Source: Deinococcus rhizophilus (GTDB lineage Bacteria; Deinococcota; Deinococci; Deinococcales; Deinococcaceae). From it: a DNA stretch of 30,846 bases. The notes under the pieces are model-generated. The model ran no database searches, had not been told where the DNA came from, and was given only the letters and a program-made list of their open reading frames with translations. How positions within the stretch are numbered: position 1 is the stretch's first letter; each line of letters begins with the position of its first letter. The stretch is from contig NZ_JASNGB010000006.1 of the NCBI RefSeq assembly GCF_030271215.1, forward strand, positions 1 to 30,846. Direction: 5' to 3'. This document shows positions 25,254-30,607 of the stretch, one piece after another. The translations under genes and the position numbers were made by a program.

Positions 25254-25280
25254 AAAAAACCGCGTCCGGCGTGGACGCGG
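25254..25280 (-). terminator. Terminator after the 226-aa gene
   Basis: A perfect 8-bp stem (25260-25267 with 25273-25280) with a 5-nt loop is followed on the minus strand by six T. It lies 60 nt after the stop of the gene ending at 25341 and is a typical Rho-independent terminator. Confidence 0.85.
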
Positions 25281-25340
25281 CCTGTCGACAACAAGCGCTG
25301 GTGATGCACCCTGTGTGGGCAAGGCTCCTGGCCCCTTTGG

Positions 25341-26021
25341 TCAATGCCAATCGTTGCCCTCGTCATATCCGCTCTCCAGACGCAGCAACCGCTCACGCCG
25401 CGCGAGGTCCACCACGTCCTCCTCCGACAGCGGCGGCTCCTCCTCCACCCCCCCCTCCTCCACAGGCGGGAAGTGCAGCAGGGCGTACTCCTGCATCGCC
25501 TCCCGGTCCTCGAACTCGCGCACCTCATGGGTATCCATCACGGTCTGCCCCCGCAGGGCACGGGCGCGGTCCAGTCGCTCCTCCCGCGAGAGGTCCCGCA
25601 GGTTCTCTACAGGCGGCAACCCCAGCGCGAAGAGGAAGTCCGCTTCCGGCGCGGAGAAGGGAATGTTCTCGGGCGCAGGCTCCTCCAGCTCGTCCGCCAT
25701 GCTGTAGTGCCGCTGCAAATCACGCGCCGCGTTCGTCAGGTGCTGCCGGGTGAGGACCTCGAGTTCCGGAGCGCTGGCGTCCACGTGGATGGCGCCCGGC
25801 TCAGCCGTCGTGACGCGCACGTGCTCGCCGCTCCACAGGTGCGCGATGGTCCCGATTTCCCTAGCGGCCCGCGCGAAGTGGGGCGTGTCGATCAGGCGGT
25901 CGAGCGAGAGGACGCCCTGGACGTCGAGGAGGGGGTAGTTCCCGTGAAGAGTGTGCGTGCGGTAGACCCCGGTGAGCCCGTACTCCTCCATGATTTGCGT
26001 GATGACCTGGCGCTCGTTCAT
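25341..26021 (-). CDS. Acidic hypothetical protein (226 aa)
   Basis: An intact frame from ATG 26021 to TGA, with its own promoter and terminator. The N-terminal part is mixed alpha-beta (VITQIMEEYGLTGVYRTHTLHGNYPLLDVQG). The second half is strongly acidic, with runs of Glu and Asp (EEGGVEEEPPLSEEDVVD) and a C-terminal end YDEGNDWH. The family is not recognised, and no catalytic motif, membrane segment or signal peptide is visible. The acidic tail might mimic DNA or bind a basic partner, but nothing proves it. It is the most downstream gene of the minus-strand module and the only one with a clear TTGACA promoter. Confidence 0.75.
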   Translation of the reverse strand: MNERQVITQIMEEYGLTGVYRTHTLHGNYPLLDVQGVLSLDRLIDTPHFARAAREIGTIAHLWSGEHVRVTTAEPGAIHVDASAPELEVLTRQHLTNAARDLQRHYSMADELEEPAPENIPFSAPEADFLFALGLPPVENLRDLSREERLDRARALRGQTVMDTHEVREFEDREAMQEYALLHFPPVEEGGVEEEPPLSEEDVVDLARRERLLRLESGYDEGNDWH

Positions 26022-26027
26022 ATTTTG

Positions 26028-26057
26028 ACCTCATCACCACCGGGCTCGGGCTGTCAA
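26028..26057 (-). promoter_or_regulatory. Promoter of the 226-aa gene, probably leaderless
   Basis: On the minus strand a consensus -35 TTGACA (26057-26052) is followed after 18 nt by TGAGGT (26033-26028) and, 6 nt later, by the ATG at 26021. The 6-nt gap equals that of the addB promoter. GAGGT could alternatively serve as a weak ribosome binding site. Confidence 0.55.
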
Positions 26058-26292
26058 GGAGGGGAGAGGCAAACGAACCTGTGCAAGAACAAGGTCTGCA
26101 GCGCAGGTCGTCGGCGATAAGGGTGACCCTCACGCGTACGGCCGACTGCTGGCCTTTCTGGAGCAGGATCACGGTGAAAACGCCCGCCTCGTGCCGGTCA
26201 CACACAAGCGCTGCCCAGCCTTCCGGAAGCGCCCGCCGCGCCCCTCCAGGGGGGCGCCGTGCCCGTCAGGGCACGCACCACGAGGCCCCATG
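26058..26292. other. Gap without a convincing gene
   Basis: Together with the promoter and terminator on its sides this is a stretch of about 310 nt without a clear gene. One plus-strand frame (about 26070-26220) reads like protein (VVGDKGDPHAYGRLLAFLEQ) but has no start codon or ribosome binding site and runs into the terminator. It may be a remnant of an older gene. Confidence 0.4.
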
Positions 26293-26315
26293 AAAAAAGG
26301 CCCCACGAGGGGGCC
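26293..26315 (-). terminator. Terminator copy 1 of the repeated type
   Basis: A perfect stem GGCCCC/GGGGCC (26299-26304, 26310-26315) with loop ACGAG is followed on the minus strand by six T. It ends the gene that stops at 26335. Sequence beyond the hairpin (CCCCATGA) is also shared with copies 2 and 3. Confidence 0.9.
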
Positions 26316-26334
26316 GGTCGGGTGGGAGCGGCGT

Positions 26335-26571
26335 TCAGTGCCGCAGCCGCCGGGCGGAGCGGTCGGCCTGGAGGAGAAGCCGTGTCCGGTGCGGGAGGGT
26401 CACCTGACCGAGGCCACCGCACGTGCCACACGGCACCTCGTCCTGCGCCACTTCGAGATCCCACTCCTCCGGGCCGGGACCGCACTTCACCCAGGTGGAA
26501 GCGTCCACGAGCTGCGACCCCTCGTGGCAATGCGGGCACTTCGGAGAGCTGGTGGAGGCAAGGTCAGCCAT
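26335..26571 (-). CDS. Small zinc-finger-like protein (78 aa)
   Basis: The ATG at 26571 is preceded on the minus strand by GGAGGA, 5 nt away. The protein carries CPHC (12-15), Cys30 and CGTC (48-51), spaced like a zinc ribbon or a DnaJ-type cysteine-rich unit (CGTCGGLG), and ends in a basic Arg-rich tail. This pattern suggests a small metal-binding nucleic-acid-associated protein, as often found in phages. A longer in-frame extension upstream crosses the neighbouring terminator and leader hairpin and is rejected. The family is not recognised. Confidence 0.7.
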   Translation of the reverse strand: MADLASTSSPKCPHCHEGSQLVDASTWVKCGPGPEEWDLEVAQDEVPCGTCGGLGQVTLPHRTRLLLQADRSARRLRH

Positions 26572-26581
26572 GCCCTTCCTC

Positions 26582-26604
26582 CGCCCGCTTCCGGGCGAGG
26601 GTCC
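26582..26604 (-). repeat. Leader hairpin, copy 1
   Basis: On the minus strand the motif GGACCCTCGCCC is followed by GGAAGCGGGCGGAG, forming a CGCCC/GGGCG stem immediately before or overlapping the GGAGGA ribosome binding site of the 78-aa gene. It is one of six related leaders in this module. Confidence 0.6.
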
Positions 26605-26618
26605 TTCCCCGCCCCATG

Positions 26619-26641
26619 AACAAAGGCCCCACGAGGGGGCC
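26619..26641 (-). terminator. Terminator copy 2 of the repeated type
   Basis: The same GGCCCC-ACGAG-GGGGCC hairpin as copy 1 (26625-26641), with an interrupted T-run (TTTGTT on the minus strand). It lies 7 nt after the stop of the 84-aa gene ending at 26648. Confidence 0.85.
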
Positions 26642-26647
26642 ATTTCC

Positions 26648-26902
26648 TTACAGGGCGGCGAGTTCCTGGCGCAGGCGGGGCAGCCCTGCTTGCGCTTCGG
26701 CGAACATCGGGGGCGTGAGACCCGCCGCGAGCGCCGCTTCGTACAACGCGATCTCGCCGCGGATCTGCTGCGCTTCCTCCGCCCGGGCACCGTAGCACTC
26801 CCCGCACAGGTCCCCGCCTTCCGGCAGCGCCTCCCGGCAGTCCTGGCAGCGGGCCGTCACCACCGGGGAGCGCAGGAGCGCCGCCGTCGCGAGCTGCCTC
26901 AC
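26648..26902 (-). CDS. Small zinc-ribbon-like protein (84 aa)
   Basis: A GTG start at 26902 overlaps the stop of the 43-aa gene (GTGA), so translation is probably coupled. The cysteine pairs CQDC and CGEC are separated by eleven residues and form a compact zinc-knuckle candidate. A long helix follows (EEAQQIRGEIALYEAALAAG, then AQAGLPRLRQEL). The N-terminus before the first cysteine pair is short and hydrophobic. This is an unknown, phage-type small protein. A longer frame from 27094 would run through the leader and the whole 43-aa gene and is unlikely. Confidence 0.6.
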   Translation of the reverse strand: MRQLATAALLRSPVVTARCQDCREALPEGGDLCGECYGARAEEAQQIRGEIALYEAALAAGLTPPMFAEAQAGLPRLRQELAAL

Positions 26903-27030
26903 GCGTACACCCAGCGGCGGAAGCGGCGCAGCGGGGGAGCAAGCAGGAAGGGCGCGACGAACAAGCCCGCGAGCAGGGCTTCGCGGTGGGCGATGATGTC
27001 CTGGTTCAGCGCTTGCACGAGTTCGGTCAT
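26899..27030 (-). CDS. 43-aa protein with one membrane segment
   Basis: A short intact frame from ATG 27030 to TGA 26899-26901. It follows a leader hairpin and a GAGAGG ribosome binding site. An N-terminal amphipathic helix (TELVQALNQDIIAHREALL) leads into a hydrophobic stretch (LAGLFVAPFLLAPPL, about residues 20-34) and a basic end (RRFRRWVYA). The layout suits a single-pass membrane protein with the basic tail in the cytoplasm; a holin-like or small toxin-like role is only a guess. Overlap with the next gene supports its being real. Confidence 0.6.
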   Translation of the reverse strand: MTELVQALNQDIIAHREALLAGLFVAPFLLAPPLRRFRRWVYA

Positions 27031-27037
27031 GCCCTCT

Positions 27038-27059
27038 CTTCGCCCGAAGGGCGAGGGTC
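27038..27059 (-). repeat. Leader hairpin, copy 2
   Basis: On the minus strand GACCCTCGCCC-TTC-GGGCGAAGAG forms a tight stem-loop whose right arm runs into the GAGAGG ribosome binding site of the 43-aa gene. Confidence 0.65.
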
Positions 27060-27095
27060 TGTCCGCACCCGGCGCGTCGACGGCGAAGCCCCATG

Positions 27096-27118
27096 AAAAA
27101 AGGCCCCGCGAGGGGGCC
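27096..27118 (-). terminator. Terminator copy 3 of the repeated type
   Basis: A perfect stem GGCCCC/GGGGCC (27102-27107, 27113-27118), loop GCGAG, six T on the minus strand. It is identical to copy 1 except for one loop base and ends the gene that stops at 27134. Confidence 0.9.
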
Positions 27119-27133
27119 AGGTGGGGAGGCAGC

Positions 27134-27547
27134 TTAGCCCGGGAGGGTCTGCCCTGCCGGAACGACCGGGTACCCGAACCAGTTGCTCCCCCACCGACCC
27201 GTGCCCCAGCGCGACACCGGGCCGATCAGGAAGGTCGCGCCGGGAATGGGCCGATCCGCGAGGGCCGCCGTGACGATGCGCTCCTTCGCCTGGCGGTACA
27301 GCTCCTCGTGCGAGGTGCCCACCACCGCGCGGGGGTCCCACGCCTCCTCCCGGCCATCCACGTAGAAGCGTTCATGCCCGCTCGCGTACAGGACGTACAC
27401 GTAGCAGCCGTCCATGTCGTCGCAGCGCAGGGGGCGCACCCGGCCCTGGTGGTGCGGGGCACGGTCAGGCTGATCGAGGGTCGCGGCGGGCCACAGGTGC
27501 ACCTGAGAGGGTTCGCCGTACACGGTCCCGGATTCGGTGGGAAGCAT
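27134..27547 (-). CDS. Hypothetical protein (137 aa)
   Basis: Runs from ATG 27547 to TAA 27134-27136, between a leader hairpin and a terminator, so the unit is well delimited. The middle has a beta-rich piece (CYVYVLYASGHERFYVDGREEAW), followed by a helix (SHEELYRQAKERIVTAAL) and a Gly/Trp-rich end (RWGTGRWGSNWFGYPVVP). No known motif, signal peptide or membrane segment was seen. The family is not recognised. It resembles the short accessory proteins common in Deinococcus phages and plasmids only in size and setting. Confidence 0.7.
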   Translation of the reverse strand: MLPTESGTVYGEPSQVHLWPAATLDQPDRAPHHQGRVRPLRCDDMDGCYVYVLYASGHERFYVDGREEAWDPRAVVGTSHEELYRQAKERIVTAALADRPIPGATFLIGPVSRWGTGRWGSNWFGYPVVPAGQTLPG

Positions 27548-27552
27548 GCCCT

Positions 27553-27586
27553 GACCCCCGCCCAGCGCAGCGTCCGGGCGAGGGTC
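27553..27586 (-). repeat. Leader hairpin, copy 3
   Basis: On the minus strand GACCCTCGCCC is followed by a 12-nt loop and GGGCGGGGGTC, pairing GACCC with GGGTC and GCCC with GGGC just before the ATG at 27547. The right arm covers the likely ribosome binding region. Confidence 0.6.
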
Positions 27587-27604
27587 CAGAGCATGCCACC
27601 ACGC

Positions 27605-28150
27605 TCAGCCGCCCGGCAGCAGCCGCTGCACTTTCCCGATGCAGGACCCGCCCCACGGCCGCGCTTCCAGGGCGCTCTGCCACGCCACCTCCCGCCCATT
27701 CTCCCGCCCGATCAGGCACGTCAGCGCGTCATGCTGGTACGCCCGAATGGTGGGCGCGATCGTGCTCAGGAACTCATCGGCGTCCCTCGGGGTCATCAGC
27801 GAGAAGGTGTACACCCCGTCGTACGTGTGCAACTCCAGCAGGACCGGGGGCGGCAGGGGAAGGTCCAGCGAGAGGTTGCGCTCGAACGCCCACAGCATTT
27901 CCTTCCGCGCTCCGGACTGCACGAGGTACTCGTACGCTTCCCGGCGCGTGAGGCCCGACTCGTAGGTGTCCGGCAGGATGCTCTCCTCCCCCCCGCGGGT
28001 CCGGGTCTCGTACGCCACGTACCCCCGCCCCCGGTCGTGATGCACGCACAGGGTGGTGAACTCGTCCAGCAGAAGCAGGGGGTTCGGCTGGGTCAGCGTG
28101 AAGCTCGGCGTCAGCAGGCTGTGCAGGAGGTGGACCAGATTCTTGAGCAT
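27605..28150 (-). CDS. Hypothetical protein (181 aa)
   Basis: Runs from ATG 28150 to TGA 27605-27607. The N-terminus is Leu-rich and helical (LKNLVHLLHSLLTPSF) but not long enough for a clear membrane helix. A beta-rich part follows (CVHHDRGRGYVAYETRT), then helices (TRREAYEYLVQSGARKEMLWAFERNL) and a second beta section (LELHTYDGVYTFSLMTPRDADEFL). The length and alternating pattern suggest a compact folded protein. The family is not recognised. The ribosome binding site is weak (GGAAC), and the leader hairpin lies close upstream. No terminator of the repeated type separates it from the 137-aa gene downstream, so the two may be co-transcribed. Confidence 0.7.
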   Translation of the reverse strand: MLKNLVHLLHSLLTPSFTLTQPNPLLLLDEFTTLCVHHDRGRGYVAYETRTRGGEESILPDTYESGLTRREAYEYLVQSGARKEMLWAFERNLSLDLPLPPPVLLELHTYDGVYTFSLMTPRDADEFLSTIAPTIRAYQHDALTCLIGRENGREVAWQSALEARPWGGSCIGKVQRLLPGG

Positions 28151-28160
28151 GAGGGTGTTC

Positions 28161-28180
28161 CGTCCTTCAGGGCGAGGGTC
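28161..28180 (-). repeat. Leader hairpin, copy 4
   Basis: On the minus strand GACCCTCGCCC is followed by TGAAGGACGG. The GACCCTCGCCC core is conserved, but the pairing arm is shorter than in other copies. It lies 11-30 nt before the ATG at 28150. Confidence 0.5.
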
Positions 28181-28230
28181 TACGCAGGTCCTTCACGCCA
28201 AGCGTAAGAGCAGGCCGGGTTGGCACGAGG

Positions 28231-28265
28231 AAAGGGGGAGAGGCCGGACGTGCGGCCCCTCCCCC
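28231..28265 (-). terminator. Terminator after ssb
   Basis: A long stem of 7 + 5 bp with one mismatch (28234-28246 with 28253-28265), loop of six, followed by TTT on the minus strand. It starts 12 nt after the ssb stop. Confidence 0.85.
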
Positions 28266-28276
28266 TGGAGAGTGAA

Positions 28277-29137
28277 TCAGAACGGCAGGTCGGCCTCCTC
28301 CGCCGGGAAGTCGTCGACACCCTGGTCAATGTCGAGACCACCGGAGCGGGCGGCAGGTGCGGCCGTCGCGGCAGCGCGTTCCCGTTGGGGCTGAGCGGCG
28401 CGGGCGGGTGTGCGGGCGTTGCCTTCACCGCTGGTCGCGCTGCGGGCGAGCGCCACCACCAGGCTGGCCTCCACCTTCTTCTGACGCCGCTTGTTCCCGT
28501 CACGGTCACTCCACGACTCGTCGATGAGTGCGCCCTGCACGAACACCGCGTCCCCCTTCCTCAGGTTCGCCACGGCCTCGGCCTGCTCGCGCCACACCGT
28601 CACGGTCACCCAGTGGGTCTTCTCCTGCGGTTGGTTCTGGCGGTCGCGGTAGCGCTCGTTGACCGCCATGCGCAGGTCGGCCACCGCGTCCCCGGCGGGC
28701 GTGTACCGCACTTCCACGTCCGCGCTGAGGTTCCCGGTGAACTCCACCTGGCTCATCCCGCCCGCCAGCCGCACGTTCCCGCCCGCGTCCGTCACGAGGC
28801 TGGGTTCGCCCGCGATCTGGCGCACGCTGCCCGTGACCTTGGTGCGGAGCATGCTGCGCTTCTCGCCTTCCGGGGTCGACCACGTGGAGTAATCCAGTTG
28901 GCCTTCCACCATCAGCGCGGTGCCCTGCTCGTACCCACGGGCGACGATGGCTTCCGCGACCTTGCCGAGCGCCTGCACGTTCTCGTAGAAGGGGATGGTG
29001 TGGCTCTTGCCGTCCGCGCCGATGACGCTGCGCTCTCCGGCGATGGTCATGTCGAGCACGGCGGTCCCAGAGGGCGTGTAGCGAAGTTCGGGGGTACGGG
29101 CGAGGGCACCAATCAGCAGGACGAGGTTCCGGTTCAT
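28277..29137 (-). CDS. ssb: Single-stranded DNA-binding protein with two OB folds (286 aa)
   Basis: Binds single-stranded DNA during replication, recombination and repair. Residues about 1-115 and 125-235 are two OB-fold domains in one chain, recognisable from MNRNLVLLIGALARTPELRYTPSG and again FTGNLSADVEVRYTPAG. A flexible Ala/Arg-rich linker follows, and the protein ends in the acidic tip EEADLPF that recruits partner proteins. Two OB folds per chain are typical of Deinococcus-Thermus SSB. It is slightly shorter than the D. radiodurans SSB (about 300 aa). The ribosome binding site AAGGAG lies before the ATG at 29137. Its place among unknown small genes suggests an element-borne copy rather than the main chromosomal gene, but that is inference. 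Confidence 0.96.
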   Translation of the reverse strand: MNRNLVLLIGALARTPELRYTPSGTAVLDMTIAGERSVIGADGKSHTIPFYENVQALGKVAEAIVARGYEQGTALMVEGQLDYSTWSTPEGEKRSMLRTKVTGSVRQIAGEPSLVTDAGGNVRLAGGMSQVEFTGNLSADVEVRYTPAGDAVADLRMAVNERYRDRQNQPQEKTHWVTVTVWREQAEAVANLRKGDAVFVQGALIDESWSDRDGNKRRQKKVEASLVVALARSATSGEGNARTPARAAQPQRERAAATAAPAARSGGLDIDQGVDDFPAEEADLPF

Positions 29138-29187
29138 GTTTACGCTCCTTCGGGGTTCTTGCGTCCCCGTGTTGAGATGTTTCTGTT

Positions 29188-29210
29188 TCGCCCGGCGCTC
29201 TTCCGGGCGA
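29188..29210 (-). repeat. Leader hairpin, copy 5 (upstream of ssb)
   Basis: A perfect 8-bp stem TCGCCCGG/CCGGGCGA (29188-29195, 29203-29210) with a 7-nt loop, preceded on the minus strand by CCC. Here it lies about 50 nt before the ssb start rather than touching the ribosome binding site. Confidence 0.65.
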
Positions 29211-29243
29211 GGGATGCTCGGTGACTCGGACGCAGAGAGAAGG

Positions 29244-29555
29244 TCAGGCGCGGTGAGCCGTGATGCGGGGCGGAGTCGGGCGGGGCTGGGTGCGGAGCAG
29301 GCCCTGAATCAACCCGATCAGTTGGTGAACCTGGGGGTCGCGGGCGGTGGGTGCGGCGTCCTGAAGGACCTGCAGGGCGAGTTCGGTGGTCTGGCTGGGC
29401 GTGAGGTTTCCGCAGGAGAGCAGTAGGTCGATGGCGAGCTGGCGTTCGAGGTTGGGTGCGTGAAGGTCCAGCAGTTCCACGAGCGCGAGGGTGTGGGTGA
29501 GCAGGGGTTGCAGGTCAGGTCTGCCGAGGATGGGGGGGACGGTGTGGAGGGTCAC
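29244..29555 (-). CDS. Hypothetical helical protein (103 aa)
   Basis: The GTG start at 29555 overlaps the stop of the 35-aa gene (GTGA), with GGAGA 6 nt upstream. The protein is almost wholly helical and Leu-rich (LLTHTLALVELLDLHAPNLERQLAIDLLLSCG, then ELALQVLQDAA and LIGLIQGLL), with a basic Pro/Arg-rich tail. No membrane segment is convincing, because charged residues are spaced through the helices. The family is not recognised. It precedes ssb in the same direction. Confidence 0.65.
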   Translation of the reverse strand: MTLHTVPPILGRPDLQPLLTHTLALVELLDLHAPNLERQLAIDLLLSCGNLTPSQTTELALQVLQDAAPTARDPQVHQLIGLIQGLLRTQPRPTPPRITAHRA

Positions 29556-29659
29556 GGGCGTCTCCAGGTCTGGTACTTGGTGTCGCGTTTGTCTTCGCGG
29601 GTGGGGGTTTTGGGGGATCGCTTCCTGGCCTTGTGGCTGATGTGCTTGGTGGGCTTCAT
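29552..29659 (-). CDS. Very basic 35-aa protein
   Basis: A short frame from ATG 29659, with GGAG upstream, ending in a TGA that overlaps the next gene's GTG. It has many Lys, Arg and His and almost no hydrophobic residues, ending YQTWRRP. The composition suits a nucleic-acid-binding peptide or a leader peptide that couples translation of the 103-aa gene. It is supported by position and overlap only. Confidence 0.45.
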   Translation of the reverse strand: MKPTKHISHKARKRSPKTPTREDKRDTKYQTWRRP

Positions 29660-29670
29660 GCGGCCCGCTC

Positions 29671-29690
29671 CACCCGCACGCGAGCGGGTG
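29671..29690 (-). repeat. Leader hairpin, copy 6 (variant)
   Basis: A perfect 7-bp stem CACCCGC/GCGGGTG (29671-29677, 29684-29690). The motif CCCTCACCC on the minus strand is a one-base variant of CCCTCGCCC. It lies 12-31 nt before the ATG at 29659. Confidence 0.55.
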
Positions 29691-29791
29691 AGGGACCCCG
29701 CCGTGACGTGGGCGGGCTGGTGATGCCGCCCCTGGCGTGCGGCCAGGAAGCGGAAGCGAGCGCCGGGCGAACAGCGGTCACGGGCCGCATG

Positions 29792-29819
29792 AAAAAAGGC
29801 CCACCCGAGAGGGCAGGCC
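29792..29819 (-). terminator. Terminator copy 4 (diverged)
   Basis: A stem GGCCCACCC/GGGCAGGCC (29798-29806, 29811-29819) with two internal mismatches, followed on the minus strand by six T and CATG as in copies 1 and 3. It ends the gene that stops at 29873. Confidence 0.8.
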
Positions 29820-29872
29820 AGTGGGGAGAGAAAGGGGAGGAAGACCCTGGGGGTTGGGCAGAAGACGCGGGT

Positions 29873-30469
29873 TCAGTAGGGGCGAGCGGGGTCGGTGAAG
29901 CGCAACTCGTGGAACTCCGGCAGGCCGTTCGCGGGGTTCGGGCGAATCATCAGGACCTCGCGCAGAAGCTGGAAGGGCGCGGTGTCGGCGGGGGTCGCGT
30001 GGGCGGGCAGGGCGCGGTGAGTGAGCACCTTCTGCCGGGCGTACGCCGCGATCCGTCGCAGCGGGGCGATGTGCGGGTGGGGCGTGAGGGTCCCGGTGTG
30101 GAGTCCGTCCTTGCCGATCCAGTCCATCTCCCGGAGGAGGGCGTAGGCGGCGTGGTTGAAGGTGAGGTGGCCTTCGAGCAGCCACCAGGCGGGGCACGCT
30201 TCTTGCAGGGCCCAGGCTTGCAGGGCGGCGTCGAGGGTGGGGCGGTGCCCGGTGCGCTGGGCGTGTTCGGCTCGGGTGCGGGGCATGGTCCGGTGGGCGA
30301 GGGGGTCGCCGGGGAGCTGGCGCAGGAGGGTGCGGACGCGGCGGAGGTCGGCGGTGGCGCGGGTCTCTTCGGCGAGGGAGAGGGGCGTGCCGTCCGGGTG
30401 CTTCAGGGTGCGCAGGAGCTGACGGAGGGTGTGGTGTTCGTGGTGCAGGTCGGTGGTGTGGGGGGCCAT
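29873..30469 (-). CDS. Hypothetical protein (198 aa)
   Basis: The ATG at 30469 has a good AAGGAG ribosome binding site. The protein is rich in His, Arg and Leu. Helices dominate (HHTLRQLLRTLKH, EETRATADLRRVRTLLRQL, LDAALQAWALQEA), with a central WWLLEGHLTFNHAAYALLREMDWIGKDGL. The ends are loop-rich. No known motif, signal peptide or membrane segment was found. The family is not recognised. It has no leader hairpin of the repeated kind but does end in the repeated terminator type, so it belongs to the same module. Confidence 0.7.
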   Translation of the reverse strand: MAPHTTDLHHEHHTLRQLLRTLKHPDGTPLSLAEETRATADLRRVRTLLRQLPGDPLAHRTMPRTRAEHAQRTGHRPTLDAALQAWALQEACPAWWLLEGHLTFNHAAYALLREMDWIGKDGLHTGTLTPHPHIAPLRRIAAYARQKVLTHRALPAHATPADTAPFQLLREVLMIRPNPANGLPEFHELRFTDPARPY

Positions 30470-30607
30470 CGGGGTCTCTCCTTCGGGGGCCTGGCTGGGG
30501 GCCGGGTGGCGTGAGAAGCGGCGGAGGGTGAGGCGCGGTCAGTCCCTTCTTCAGGGGCCTCGTTCTCTCCGCCGCGGCGCGGCCAGGGTCCAGAGTCGTG
30601 GGGGGCC

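Noticed and set aside
25125..25322. Short minus-strand frame next to tnpB
   Set aside because: It runs straight through the strong terminator at 25254-25280, so it is unlikely to be one translated gene.
26070..26220. Coding-looking plus-strand stretch in the gap before the small-gene module
   Set aside because: No start codon or ribosome binding site, and the frame runs into a terminator; at most a remnant.
26293..27118. Repeated hairpins considered as a CRISPR array
   Set aside because: Spacing is several hundred bases and irregular, and each repeat follows a gene and has a T-run; they are terminators.
26423..28207. Long plus-strand frame across the minus-strand small genes
   Set aside because: It crosses several terminators and leader hairpins, and the opposite strand has well-delimited genes with ribosome binding sites.
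29655..29780. Short GTG-initiated minus-strand frame that would overlap the 35-aa gene
   Set aside because: No ribosome binding site and a Pro/Arg/Ser composition expected from non-coding GC-rich DNA.
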